NCBI RefSeq assembly: GCF_030020805.1
Contig: NZ_CP125098.1
Span: forward strand, 3,867,501 to 3,931,500
Direction of reading: 5' to 3'
Length of the DNA: 64,000 nucleotides
Source: Paenibacillus sp. RC67
Lineage (GTDB): Bacteria > Bacillota > Bacilli > Paenibacillales > NBRC-103111
Shown: piece by piece, positions 8,892 to 17,498 of the stretch
How positions within the stretch are numbered: position 1 is the first letter of the stretch
How the letters are laid out: every line of letters begins with the position of its first letter
The notes under the pieces: model-generated
The model's database searches: none
The model's input: only the letters and a program-made list of their open reading frames with translations
What the model was told of the DNA's origin: nothing
Translations under genes and position numbers: made by a program

Positions 8892-9611
8892 TTGAAACAG
8901 CTTCGGCCGTTTACTGAAGACTTTAGCTATGAAAGGTACCTGTTGAAGATTGAGGAAGTGCTCGAATGTATAGACACAGCAGTGACAGAAGGAACTCCAT
9001 ACTCACTTGCGCGTTTCGGCCACGCCGAAATTGCCGAATTGCAGGAGTCCCCCGAGCTATACAGGGGAATGGAGTATTACCGGAAGTATAATGGTGTAAC
9101 CAGGGGGAATTTAAAACAGGAGCTTGTGGAAGCATTTAAATCCTGCACAACCGCCGGTATATTGCCTACGCTTGAAGATATGTCTGGTGCTGAGTATTCA
9201 AGGCAAGCATTTCGGAATCTCGGTCTAGAGTTCTACACCATATGCTCCGCATGGATCACTCATCATATGACAAGGTTTCCTTTCTTTTGGGGCTGGGTTC
9301 GACCATATCGACTCGTACTAGTAGGGCGACGTGCGGCGGAAGCGGCACCTATTTTTGCAAGCAAAGGCGTTACTGTAGTGGACACGGTGATGCTTTCCGA
9401 TTATGAACAATTGGAGCAGGCTTATCAGCATTTGTGCCAAGTCGGCGGCTGGGATATCGCGTTGATCGCTGCTGGAGTGCCGGCGACGCTGCTTGCTCCC
9501 CGTTTGGCGAATGCTACCGGCAAGGTAGCTATTGATTTCGGCCATGCGCTTGATTTAATCATCGACGGAGAAGACTTTGATTTCGAGGGACTTGTTAAAA
9601 GGCTGAGGTGA
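8892..9611 (+). CDS. GT-D fold glycosyltransferase-like protein
   Basis: The N-terminal part has SLARFGHAEIAEL, which resembles the R-F-G-D/H-x-E signature of the GT-D (DUF1792/SP_1767-like) fold. Later segments are VRPYRLVLVGRRAAEAAP, WDIALIAAGVPATLLAPRLA and VAIDFGHALD, i.e. a Rossmann-like half ending in a GxxLD motif. GT-D members known in streptococci extend O-glycans on serine-rich adhesins. I prefer the TTG at 8892 because AGGAG sits nine bases upstream, although TTG 8883 is also possible. It is the middle of a tight run with the GT2 genes on both sides. Substrate unknown. Confidence 0.75.
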   Translation: MKQLRPFTEDFSYERYLLKIEEVLECIDTAVTEGTPYSLARFGHAEIAELQESPELYRGMEYYRKYNGVTRGNLKQELVEAFKSCTTAGILPTLEDMSGAEYSRQAFRNLGLEFYTICSAWITHHMTRFPFFWGWVRPYRLVLVGRRAAEAAPIFASKGVTVVDTVMLSDYEQLEQAYQHLCQVGGWDIALIAAGVPATLLAPRLANATGKVAIDFGHALDLIIDGEDFDFEGLVKRLR

Positions 9612-9616
9612 TCGTA

Positions 9617-10414
9617 ATGAAGGCAGAAGTTACCGTATTGATTCCAACCTATAATGCCGGAAATTATCTGCAAGAAGCGATGGAAACGGTGTTCAAACAG
9701 ACTTATGAGGAATGGAAAATCATCCTGATCGACGACGCCTCCAACGATGATAGCATCGACCTAGTGAGCCATTATTTGAAGGATAGCCGGGTGTTTTACA
9801 TTTGGAACGAGCGCAATATTGGACAATCGAAGAGTATGAATATCGGTCTGGAGGCGGTTACAACTCCTTATGTGGTACAACTGGATGCGGATGATTGGTT
9901 TTATCCATATACGATTGAGGTACTACTGGCTGAGGCACTTAAACAGCCTGAGTATGTTGGGCTGATCAGTGGTAACATCAATTCTCTCTTTATGGACAGT
10001 AATGGAAATATAACGGAGAGTGTCATCAAAAAAAATCGCTCATTTCATGATAAATATGATTTCCTTAAGTCGAATCTATCGCAATGGCCTAGATTTTATC
10101 GGACATCGGCATTAAGGGATGTTGGAGGATGGCCAACGGACGATCCGTTTGAAGGACGGTATATGGAAGATAAACGCGTATTGATGCGGTTAATAGAAAA
10201 GTACCATTTTCACTGGATTGACGCCCCTCTCTATATCCACCGCCGACATGAGCATAATCAGACGAACTTGCTGGACATTTACAAAGAAATCACTGAGTGG
10301 AATGTGCGCGACGCTTTGAAACGCTGGGGAGATGAGTTCGATCCAGTGTTTGTAACTGACAACGGCTGGCTGAAAGTTGACTATCTGAAACCAAAAGCAA
10401 CACGGATAGGTTAA
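9617..10414 (+). CDS. Glycosyltransferase family 2
   Basis: Compact single-domain GT2: VTVLIPTYNAGNYL at the N-terminus, LIDDASNDDS, QLDADDWF as the metal site and GRYMEDKRVLMRLI as the acceptor-side acidic motif. ATG 9617 follows GAGGTGATC with good spacing and is chosen over the GTG at 9608, which lies inside that site. The gene starts only a few bases after the GT-D-type gene stops, so the two should be co-translated. Probably builds the same surface glycan as its neighbours. Confidence 0.87.
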   Translation: MKAEVTVLIPTYNAGNYLQEAMETVFKQTYEEWKIILIDDASNDDSIDLVSHYLKDSRVFYIWNERNIGQSKSMNIGLEAVTTPYVVQLDADDWFYPYTIEVLLAEALKQPEYVGLISGNINSLFMDSNGNITESVIKKNRSFHDKYDFLKSNLSQWPRFYRTSALRDVGGWPTDDPFEGRYMEDKRVLMRLIEKYHFHWIDAPLYIHRRHEHNQTNLLDIYKEITEWNVRDALKRWGDEFDPVFVTDNGWLKVDYLKPKATRIG

Positions 10415-10442
10415 CCTAATCATTTTTAAGAGGTGCATGTTG

Positions 10443-11210
10443 ATGTCCTATATAGAACTAAATACAAACCAATTAATGGATAGAATACTATACTCATTAG
10501 ACAATCAATTACCGCTTTCTGTCATATCCGTTGGAGTTACCGAAACCCATGTCTTGGCTCAATACGGCTTTTTCTCCGAAGAACAATTTATGAATAACCC
10601 GGAGGCGCATGTTGCTAATAACTCTTTGGTTAAAAGAGGCCACACTCATCGCGGGATAAGGTTTCCTAATATCGAAGCACGTAATGAAGCGTTAGAAGCT
10701 GTGAAAAACGCCGACATTGTAGGTATCTGCATAAAAGTATCAAGAGCAGGCGAATTAACCAGAAAAGTATTTGAAGTCTATGGTTTTACCCCCAGATACG
10801 TATATGAAGCATACACAAGACGAGTCATAATGATATCTCAACAGCAAAAGTTTCACCAAATGCTAAGAAACAAAAAAATTATCATTATTTGCAGCTATGC
10901 TGATGAAGTAAAACATGCCCTCGATAAGGGGTTGAAAGAACAGTTAAATTTTGAAATTACAGGCACAATAATGATAGAGCAATATGAGGACATCCCTAGA
11001 GTAAAGCAGGAAATGACCCAATATGAATTTGACTTATGTTTACTCGCGGCCGGTATTAATGCAGTCATTCTCGCGCCCTATATAGCTAAAGAACTTGGGA
11101 AAGTAGCCTTTGATATTGGCCAAGGTATGGAAACTCTTATTACCGGCAAAATCGAGGGTGTGGAGTGGCTTTCTGGACAGATTGAGTTAGATAGATTCTT
11201 AGAAATGTAA
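10443..11210 (+). CDS. Second GT-D-like protein
   Basis: Related in its C-terminal half to the protein at 8892. It has KIIIICSYADEVKHAL, then FDLCLLAAGINAVILAPYIAKELGKVAFDIGQGMETLI, paralleling WDIALIAAGVPATLLAPRLA and VAIDFGHALD. In the N-terminal half the R-F-G-x-x-E signature is degenerate (LSVISVGVTETHVLAQYG), so donor binding may differ. The frame opens ATG-TTG-ATG; the second ATG (10443) has better spacing from AAGAGG. It is the last gene of the GT2/GT-D run, and AT content rises here. Role inferred from family and context only. Confidence 0.6.
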   Translation: MSYIELNTNQLMDRILYSLDNQLPLSVISVGVTETHVLAQYGFFSEEQFMNNPEAHVANNSLVKRGHTHRGIRFPNIEARNEALEAVKNADIVGICIKVSRAGELTRKVFEVYGFTPRYVYEAYTRRVIMISQQQKFHQMLRNKKIIIICSYADEVKHALDKGLKEQLNFEITGTIMIEQYEDIPRVKQEMTQYEFDLCLLAAGINAVILAPYIAKELGKVAFDIGQGMETLITGKIEGVEWLSGQIELDRFLEM

Positions 11211-11394
11211 AAATATAAAAAGATCGGCAGCATGGACCGGAGGGCTACCAGTTTTGTTCGATAGACTATGTGTTTGGGCTGCGATAGAGGATGGTGACAT
11301 GGTTAACGAATAGTTGCAACAAATCTGGACGAAACGAATTGCGGCATACAAGGAGAGCTGGGAGACGATGAAGGTTTGGTGCGCCGATCAGGGG

Positions 11395-11655
11395 CCGTAG
11401 CCTAGCCGGAAACCAGTCATTCGAAGCAGCGACCGCGGGGTAAGACAAAATGGGGCGGTGCCGTTGAAGGGTCACTAAAGATGCCGCTCTCCAAACGACG
11501 ATAATACAACCAGAAGCCAGTGTGATCCCATTGTAGGGTTTTGAGCTTGTCCAGCATGCGGTTACAGAACAGCGCAGTGGAAAAAGGATTTATCACTTCT
11601 CCTGTACCATGTCGGCTAGACCCTCAATGGATTTACGCAAGTCGTTGGGTCCACA
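11395..11655 (-). pseudogene. IS66-family TnpB (accessory ORF) remnant
   Basis: Minus strand from 11655 reads NDLRKSIEGLADMVQ, then NPFSTALFCNRMLDKLK, then WDHTGFWLYYRRLESGIF, and in another frame TAPFCLTPRSL. This order is the IS66 TnpB signature (DLRKSIDGL ... LFLFCNRRRDRIK ... GFWLLYKRLE). Stops and frame changes show it is dead. Confidence 0.75.
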
Positions 11656-11670
11656 AGTGAACTAGACCCT

Positions 11671-11970
11671 TTGGAGCAGCGCCGGATTCAGCATGATACC
11701 TATAGCGCACGAAAGACACCTCAATGCGAGCCGCACCGTCCTGTACACATAGAGCTTCTGGCGAAGCAGAAGCGTTTTGACGTTTCCTGCGAGAGGACGC
11801 ATCCGGATCAACTGGAGCTGAATCTGTTTAAAGAAGTGGAAGTGCAGGCCACACCTGTCGGGTAAGAAGCACCGATGGAGCAGGTCGCCTACGAGCGTCG
11901 CAATACGTCCGGCAGGCGTGAAGCGGATCCTTCACTGTTGTCAGTCGAGACGATGACGTAGGGAAGTGGC
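11671..11970 (+). pseudogene. IS66-family transposase N-terminal remnant
   Basis: The plus strand contains LLAKQKRFDVSCERTHPDQLELNLFKEVE, the leader region of IS66 TnpC (SKRFGxSSEKxxPDQLxLFNEAE), and further on VAYERRNTSGRRE, which matches the R-x-K-x-G-R region. It is cut before the DDE core. Its orientation is opposite to the adjacent TnpB piece, so either an inversion or two different IS66 copies are represented. Confidence 0.6.
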
Positions 11971-12172
11971 ATTCCAGGAATTTCCTGAAGTCGTAGTCGC
12001 TACCATCGGATTTACCTTAAGCGCTGACACAAGGTGCAGAATTATTACTCACATCAATCTGGCTTACATTTTCATATGAACCAGTAGGCAGGTAGTCAAC
12101 TGAATTCATAAAACCAGAACAATTCTTAAAAAAGACTTGTCCTTATCGATTATTATTTAGTGATATGATACT

Positions 12173-12290
12173 TGTCCAATGACACAAATGTGCCTACATT
12201 GTAGTATTGCGACACAAAACTTGGCAAGAATCCTCGGACAGTAACTTAGGCTTGATCAAGGATAACGAGGTACTAAACTGCAGCGTTAAA
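12173..12290 (+). repeat. Copy 1 of a tyrosine-recombinase-associated repeat
   Basis: The run from TGTCCAATGACACAAA (12174 on) through CCTACATTGTAG (12193-12204), GACACAAAAC (12211 on), CTTGGCAAGAATCCT and GGACAGTAAC recurs, with small changes, at 28316-28530. Its first 25 bases recur at 49859. It ends just before the lone hisB gene and upstream of a recombinase gene. It is likely the end or attachment region of a small mobile cassette. Confidence 0.6.
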
Positions 12291-12331
12291 CTAACGGGCA
12301 GTTTAGCGTGGCTGACCGACACTTACATAAC

Positions 12332-12360
12332 TTTACATTTTCACTTTATTGCGATAATAT
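12332..12360 (+). promoter_or_regulatory. Predicted sigma-A promoter of hisB
   Basis: TTTACA at 12332-12337 and TAATAT at 12355-12360 are separated by 17 bases, an ordinary vegetative promoter. It lies about 95 bases before the hisB start, with no other gene between. Read directly from sequence; activity untested. Confidence 0.5.
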
Positions 12361-12456
12361 ATTAGAGAAGTAAAGTGATAAAGAATGTGGTCTTAATCGA
12401 ATTCATTCGGCTAGCAATACCAAAAGGCAAAACCTCAGTTAAGAAGGGAGTTTGTT

Positions 12457-13044
12457 ATGGTTCGAGAGGCATTAATTAACAGAAAAACAAAAGAAACAGA
12501 AATTAAACTGGAGCTTAATCTTGATGAATACAGTGTAGGCAACATCAAAACGGGAATTGGATTTTTTAACCATATGCTCACGCTTTTTGCTTTCAGGGCA
12601 GGAATAAAACTAAATGTGGATTGCAAAGGTGATTTAGAGATAGATGGACATCACACGGTTGAGGACATTGGAATATGCTTGGGGCAAGCAATCAAAAAGG
12701 CTATAGGGGATAAAAAAGGCATAAACCGTTATGGTAGTTCGCGTATACCTATGGATGAGAGCTTAGCATTAGTGGATTTGAGTATATCTAATCGCTCTTT
12801 TTTAGTGTATAACGTGGAAATGCCTTCAACACGAGTAGGCGAGTTTGAAACCGAATTAACCGAAGAGTTCTTTATCGCTGTAGCGCATAATAGCGGGATA
12901 ACCATGCACATCAATTTGGAATACGGCAGAAATACACACCATATAAATGAGGCAATTTTCGTGGCATTCGGCGATGCGTTGAAGAAAGCAATTAGGATAA
13001 CAGGCGATGTTATTCCGTCTACGAAGGGTACGTTATCATTATGA
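12457..13044 (+). CDS. hisB: Imidazoleglycerol-phosphate dehydratase
   Basis: Dehydrates imidazole glycerol phosphate to imidazole acetol phosphate in histidine biosynthesis; cytosolic, manganese-dependent oligomer. The 195-residue length is exactly the monofunctional HisB size. Metal and active-site motifs are all present: GFFNHML (about residue 33), DGHHTVEDIGI (66-76), RYGSSRIPMDESL (91-103), EYGRNTHHINEAIF (150-163) and the C-terminal STKGTL. AAGAAGGGAG precedes the ATG. The gene is alone: no other his gene adjoins it. It has its own promoter and terminator and lies between a recombinase-associated repeat and a recombinase gene, which suggests acquisition as a cassette or a relocated second copy. 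Confidence 0.93.
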   Translation: MVREALINRKTKETEIKLELNLDEYSVGNIKTGIGFFNHMLTLFAFRAGIKLNVDCKGDLEIDGHHTVEDIGICLGQAIKKAIGDKKGINRYGSSRIPMDESLALVDLSISNRSFLVYNVEMPSTRVGEFETELTEEFFIAVAHNSGITMHINLEYGRNTHHINEAIFVAFGDALKKAIRITGDVIPSTKGTLSL

Positions 13045-13153
13045 AAAATATATGTAAAGACGCTTGTGTGTAACAAATTGTGGGGGAGGAATTTGTTTCA
13101 ATGGACATCTGCCGATTACGCTAAACGGGTACTATAGTTTAATAAAGTCAGTC

Positions 13154-13211
13154 TAAAACCTTCCCTAAGAAGCAAACTAGATTTAGTAGCTCTTATGGGA
13201 GGTTTTATTTA
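13154..13211 (+). terminator. Terminator-like hairpin after hisB
   Basis: Arms TAAAACCTTCCCTAAGA (13154-13170) and TCTTATGGGAGGTTTTA (13191-13207) pair with two mismatches around a 20-base loop, followed by a short T-rich stretch. It lies 110 bases after hisB. The 3' arm also overlaps the possible start of the recombinase reading frame. Confidence 0.65.
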
Positions 13212-14456
13212 TGATTTAAGCGAGTTATGGCGACTGTATGAAGCTTATAAGCATATCAAGGGGTTTAGTCCAAGTACATTGAAAGCCTACACACTTCAGT
13301 TCAAGATGCTTGTAAGAGAGCTAGGAGACCTAGATATTTCTGAGGTAACTTGTTGAAGGAATACTTGGCAAAGCAGTCCGATCGCTTGAAACCCAGCAGT
13401 CTGGCACATCGCATACGTTTTGTTCGCTCCCTGTTCCGCTTTGCCTATGAAGAGACATACTTATCATCAAACCCTTCTTTGAAGCTACGCGAACCCAAAA
13501 TGGACAAGCGTATTCCTAAGTTTTTGATTGAGGAAGATGTCATTCACTTGAAAATCTCTTGCCAGTCCCTGAAGGAAAGGGCTCTTCTAGAGTTCCTATA
13601 CAGTACCGGTTGCTGGGTAGGAGAGGTGGAGAAGTTGAACATCGAAGATCTGAACTGGGAGAATTGCTCCTCAATTGTAAATGGCAAGGGCTCAAAACAA
13701 AGAGAGGTTTACTTTACCACCGAATGTAAAGTGTGGTTGAAGAAGTACCTCGCGAGCCGTGAGGACTCTTGCAAGGCCTTATTTGTAACTGATACACATC
13801 CTATAAGGCGGATGGCTATTCCGACGATCAGGTGGACATTAAAACGTCTTGCCAATCGGGGAGAACTCGAAGCTAATGTATATCCACATCGGTTTCGTCA
13901 TACCAATGCATGCAAGCTCCTTAATAACGGTACACCATTAGATTTCATTCAAGGCATGTTGGGGTATGAAAAAGCATCAACCACTCAAATATACGCCCAG
14001 CTGCGCGGGGAACGACGGCGAGAACTCTCGTTACTTTTAGGTTGTAGCAGCGGTTGTTGTCTTAATGATGTCACCGCTCAATTAAAGGGCAGAATTCTTC
14101 AACGAAGCGAACGCACCTGTGGTAGTATATCTGAGAACAGGAAGGTATTTATAACTGTGAGGTGTAAATTGAAGAAAACAGTATTAGTAAATACCAGTTA
14201 CTATGTTGTAGAGTCAGATGATGGCAATGTTTTTCTAAAGTGGAACCAATCTTCATTCCGGGTTTTGAATCCTCTAAACATGAATTGCGGTAGATGTGAG
14301 AATTGTGGATGTTGGACTACAAATAGGGAAAAACATGATGCGATTTTTGGACTCGATGGTCGATCAATTCATAATAATAAATTTCTTTGTGATGAGTGCT
14401 TACCTCCAGACCATAGGCGGGCTTTAGAGATTACAATTCTTGAAAGTTTTGCTTGA
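13195..14456 (+). pseudogene. Tyrosine recombinase (XerC/XerD-like), frameshifted, with zinc-ribbon-like tail
   Basis: Site-specific DNA recombinase. The N-terminal SAM-like DNA-binding segment (ELWRLYEAYKHIKGFSPSTLKAY, from about 13216) is in one frame and stops at 13356. The rest continues one base out of register from 13350: LRPSSLAHR-like core binding, then the catalytic domain with GCWVGEVEKL where GLRxxE is usual (the catalytic Arg position is changed), the KGSKQREVYF lysine, HRFRHTNA (H-x-x-R) and a final tyrosine region, TTQIYAQLRGERRREL. After this normal end come about 130 extra residues with two CxxC pairs (CGRCENCGC and LCDEC) resembling a zinc ribbon. Frameshift and altered motif suggest a decayed enzyme; a sequencing error could explain the first. 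Confidence 0.75.
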
Positions 14457-14548
14457 CAAGATGAAGGGTTTTATGCAAAGTTACTGTTGTTGAATAGGTG
14501 AAAAAAGCGCGAAGCGAGGAAAGGTGAAACACTCTGAAAGCGAATCGG

Positions 14549-15112
14549 ATGGAAGCGTTTAGCGATGGCGTGTTGGCGATTATCATTACGATCATGGTGT
14601 TGGAATTTAAAGTGCCGGAAGGCCATGACTGGTATGCGCTAATCAAACTTGGCCCGAAGATTCTCAGCTACATCTTCAGTTTCGTATATATTGGCATCTA
14701 CTGGAACAATCATCATCATCTGCTGCACATGGTTCGAACGATGAACGGGCGGTTGATGTGGCTCAACTTGCTGCTTCTCTTCTGGTTATCCCTTGTGCCA
14801 TTCACGACAGCTTGGATGGGAGAGAGTCATTTTGCGGCCACTCCAACGGCACTGTACGGTATTATTCTATTACTATCGGCGCTTTCGTACTGGCTGCTTC
14901 AGCGTGCGATTATTAACCAGCATTCCGGCGATTCCTCAATTGTCCTGATGATGGGCAAAGACTGGAAGGGGAAACTATCTCCTCTGCTCTACTTGATCGC
15001 GGTCTTGACCGCATATGTGAGTACTTGGATATCCGGTTTATTTTTCGTACTCGTTGCCGTGATCTGGTTCGTTCCGGATAAGCGAATCGAGCATGCCCTG
15101 AGAGGCCACTAA
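14549..15112 (+). CDS. TMEM175-family (DUF1211) membrane protein, putative potassium channel
   Basis: The signature MEAFSDGVLAIIITIMVLE at the start is the first helix of TMEM175-type proteins (R-x-x-x-FSDGVxAIxxTxxVLE), which form potassium-selective channels. Five further hydrophobic segments follow; the H-rich YWNNHHHLLHMV motif and WLSLVPFTTAWMG are also typical. The 187-residue length fits the single-repeat bacterial form. An in-frame CTG at 14534 with GAGGAAAGG upstream would add KANR before MEAF, which suits the family consensus, so the true start may be there. A potential IS3 remnant follows convergently. Confidence 0.85.
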   Translation: MEAFSDGVLAIIITIMVLEFKVPEGHDWYALIKLGPKILSYIFSFVYIGIYWNNHHHLLHMVRTMNGRLMWLNLLLLFWLSLVPFTTAWMGESHFAATPTALYGIILLLSALSYWLLQRAIINQHSGDSSIVLMMGKDWKGKLSPLLYLIAVLTAYVSTWISGLFFVLVAVIWFVPDKRIEHALRGH

Positions 15113-15142
15113 GAAAAGCTCTTCGATTCCCGCGAGCAGGCG

Positions 15143-15430
15143 GGGACTGCACCCCATCTGTGAGACAGGGATCAAAACACCTTTCAAGTTAAGCGGCCAG
15201 TCGTCGGAAATCAGCCGGCGACTGGTTATTTAGTTTCGCTTGAATGCGAATTGAGTTATAGTAGGTGATGTACTCTCGAACGGTTTGTTCAACGATTGTC
15301 GTCGTTTGTACAAGTGAGCCCTTCGAGATAGAATGTTTCAGACTTTAGTGTGGAATGAAACGATTCGATGGAGGCATTATCAGCGGACGTTCCCTTGCGG
15401 GACATGGGGGAGCGGTCGTAGCGGTTGGAA
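15143..15430 (-). pseudogene. IS3-family transposase C-terminal remnant with one terminus
   Basis: The minus strand reads SPMSRKGTSADNASIESFHSTLKSE (the DDE glutamate region), then, after a one-base shift near 15315, TTTIVEQTVREYITYYN and IRIQAKLNNQSPADFR, stopping at 15189. This is the end of an IS150/IS3-type OrfB. Just beyond, GGACTGCACCCCATCTGTGA (15144 on) has the look of the terminal inverted repeat of such elements. The 5' two-thirds of the element is missing. Confidence 0.8.
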
Positions 15431-15620
15431 CGGCTGTTACTTCGGCAATGGCTAGTACAGCAGTAGGTGGGCGGTCGTAACGACTGGAGCAGTTGCAACA
15501 GGAGGCAGTAGTAGCAGCTGCAGTTGCGGCTGCACCATTTGTAACAGTAGGGGTTGTTGCGGGTATCATGTATGTCTCGGTAGAAAAATATTTAGATAAA
15601 GATAGATCGACATGCAGCAC
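15431..15620 (+). other. Remnant of an Ala/Gly/Val-rich hydrophobic gene
   Basis: In the plus strand, interrupted by a stop and a frame change, one can read VAVGTAVTSAMASTAVG, then AAVAAAPFVTVGVVAGIMYVSVEKYLDKD. The second piece looks like a hydrophobic helix pair with a charged end. Products of this type include small membrane or toxin-like proteins, but no family is recognised. The region is GC-skewed and partly repetitive (GCGGTCGTA occurs twice). Confidence 0.3.
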
Positions 15621-15625
15621 AAATC

Positions 15626-15952
15626 CTAGAGCAACTTGCTGATGAAAGAATCAAATATGAATAAAAGCAAAAGGAAGTTGAGAATTTTTAGTTTGAAAAT
15701 CCGACAACAGGGCTGTCTCAGAAGTGGGAAGCAGTAAACCTCTGGTGGTAAATTTAAAGAAGTGCCGAAGAAGTTGTAAGATGTTAAGTCTTGGGATTGG
15801 AGCCGTACTTCGGCACGCTCCTTTCGTGTTTTTAGCTGATATGTGAGAGGGACATTGGCCGCATCCTCAAACAACAACAACAACAATAAAGGGTTTTTAT
15901 CGCTATGGACCATCATTATAGTCTTCAATACACTTGTATGTTCATTCAACAC
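15626..15952 (-). other. Probable insertion-sequence end debris (IS1182-like?)
   Basis: A 108-codon minus-strand frame exists, but its composition is odd and no domain is recognised. The segment contains GGGCTGTCTCAGAAGTGGGA (15713 on), reminiscent of IS1182-type element ends, and a CAACAACAACAACAA run at 15873. I read it as a decayed element rather than a gene. Confidence 0.25.
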
Positions 15953-16222
15953 TCAGCACAGCTCAGTTGCCTTGAACCATCCCACAGCTCGACGAGTCTA
16001 GTTGCAAAAGCCTCTGGGTGGCGAACCAAACATATCTGTCCCTCGGTTTTAACTCTAATGGGAGCCGCAGCCTGTATATAATTCTATGAAACCCCATGTG
16101 TGGCAACCACTCGTATCGCAGGAAACGCGCCGAAAATTGACCGTGCTCCCCGCTTCGACAAACGAATTACCTGACTGAAATATCTTACGAATTATGAGGT
16201 TATATTAGCATCCTTATCGCTT

Positions 16223-17005
16223 TCAATTTCCTTTTGGAATAGCTTTTTTATATACTTTGTGTTCAACTATAGACTTTAAAATGCCATTTGCAATAAGAAA
16301 AGGGAAAGACGATATCTGGAGAAATAAAGAGAATAACTCTTTAACGTCTGAAAGGTTTTTTTGACTTAGTTTTTCTGCATTTACAACAGGAATTAAGACG
16401 GAAAAATCTTTAGGGTCATTTAGCAAATTTGAATAATAAACCAAACCAAACAATATCAATTGATAAATCCAGTTGTTATATTCTAATGAGACTTTAGCTT
16501 TATCTAGAAACGCCTCTTGTTTTATAAACATTAGAAATATCATAATAGAGAAACAGGGAATACTGAATAAATAATAAAACGAAAAATATTCACTAATATA
16601 ATGAGAGCTTATAGAAAATAAGAACATCAGCAAAAGAGTACTTAGGGAGATTGGTATTGCAAATAACACAATAGAACTAAGTAAAAAAAAATTTTTGGTT
16701 ATATATTTTGGCTTCAAAAAAAATGGGAATGGAATTATTGTTACAAATAACAATAAAGACATAAATATCGAGTCGCTATTTTTCCATATAATCACAGAGG
16801 TAATAGAAGCGTAGAGTAAAAATAAGATAAACATTATTCCTTTAAATTGATTGAAATAACCTTCTAACTTATTGATAAGAGATATATTTTTTTCTTTTTT
16901 CGTTTGTTTTCTGCTCAGTTCAGCCACACTATTCACTCCAAAATTAGTATTACATGTTTTGTTCATAATAACTATTATAATAGATTGCCCAAAAGACGTA
17001 TTCAT
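16223..17005 (-). CDS. Hypothetical multi-pass membrane protein
   Basis: A low-GC gene (rich in Phe, Ile, Ser, Lys) encoding about five hydrophobic helices: FKGIMFILFLLYASITSVII, MSLLLFVTIIPFPFFL, FFLLSSIVLFAIPISLS, LLMFLFSISS and FYYLFSIPCFSIMIFLMF. A final amphipathic region and a basic C-terminus follow. A shorter basic region before the first helix has KKEK. The frame is open back to 17137, but that extension crosses a hairpin (17075-17101) and reads unlike protein; ATG 17005 or 16966 is likelier, with no clear ribosome site. No family recognised. Composition unlike its neighbours suggests recent transfer. Confidence 0.5.
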   Translation of the reverse strand: MNTSFGQSIIIVIMNKTCNTNFGVNSVAELSRKQTKKEKNISLINKLEGYFNQFKGIMFILFLLYASITSVIIWKNSDSIFMSLLLFVTIIPFPFFLKPKYITKNFFLLSSIVLFAIPISLSTLLLMFLFSISSHYISEYFSFYYLFSIPCFSIMIFLMFIKQEAFLDKAKVSLEYNNWIYQLILFGLVYYSNLLNDPKDFSVLIPVVNAEKLSQKNLSDVKELFSLFLQISSFPFLIANGILKSIVEHKVYKKAIPKGN

Positions 17006-17074
17006 TGCCTTCTTTTGCTTATTTTCTACATACCTTAAAAATTTTCTTTGCCTTGTTCGTGTTTGCATACAAGT

Positions 17075-17105
17075 AAACCACTCCATCTTAAAGAGTGGTT
17101 TTGTA
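17075..17105 (+). terminator. Hairpin with T-rich tail
   Basis: Arms AAACCACTC (17075-17083) and GAGTGGTTT (17093-17101) with TTGTATTT following on the plus strand. No plus-strand gene feeds it, so it may be a leftover terminator or an upstream attenuator-like element of the minus-strand membrane gene. Confidence 0.4.
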
Positions 17106-17136
17106 TTTATATATTGATGTAATATGGTTGACTTCA

Positions 17137-17498
17137 CTTGTGTAACGTTAGATTTTGAAGGGTTACAATGAACTGGTACATATATTTATGCTCCTTAATA
17201 ATAGAGAGATGGCTTATACATACTAAATACATCATAGCATAATCACTACACAAAATTACACATTTTACTATTAATCTTTTCTTTTTTAAAAATCAGTAGC
17301 TTGCCATTCTCCGACAGGATATTCTTGTCATACAACAATATCATAAAGTCTAAAAAGAACACTCATGAACGATACGGTGTAAGGAATAAAGTTCGAATTG
17401 ATGAGCAACATATCAAAATAGTTGTCGTGTTAAAATGAATTTGTTTTAAGCTCATATATTACAAGGAGGTTATTTTTTGACCAATAACACACAAACAC
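17137..17498. other. AT-rich gap without a recognisable gene
   Basis: No open frame of note. Near 17464 there is an AGGAGG ribosome-site-like sequence that probably belonged to the deleted front of the laccase gene that follows. Nothing else is recognised. Confidence 0.4.

Noticed and set aside
12240..12332. T-box or his-type leader upstream of hisB
   Set aside because: A short hairpin (CTAAACTGC/GCAGTTTAG) exists, but there is no histidine codon run, no T-box core and no anti-terminator pair that I can see.
15626..15952. 108-codon minus-strand frame with a Leu run
   Set aside because: The Leu run derives from a CAA repeat on the other strand, and the rest resembles insertion-sequence end debris rather than a protein.
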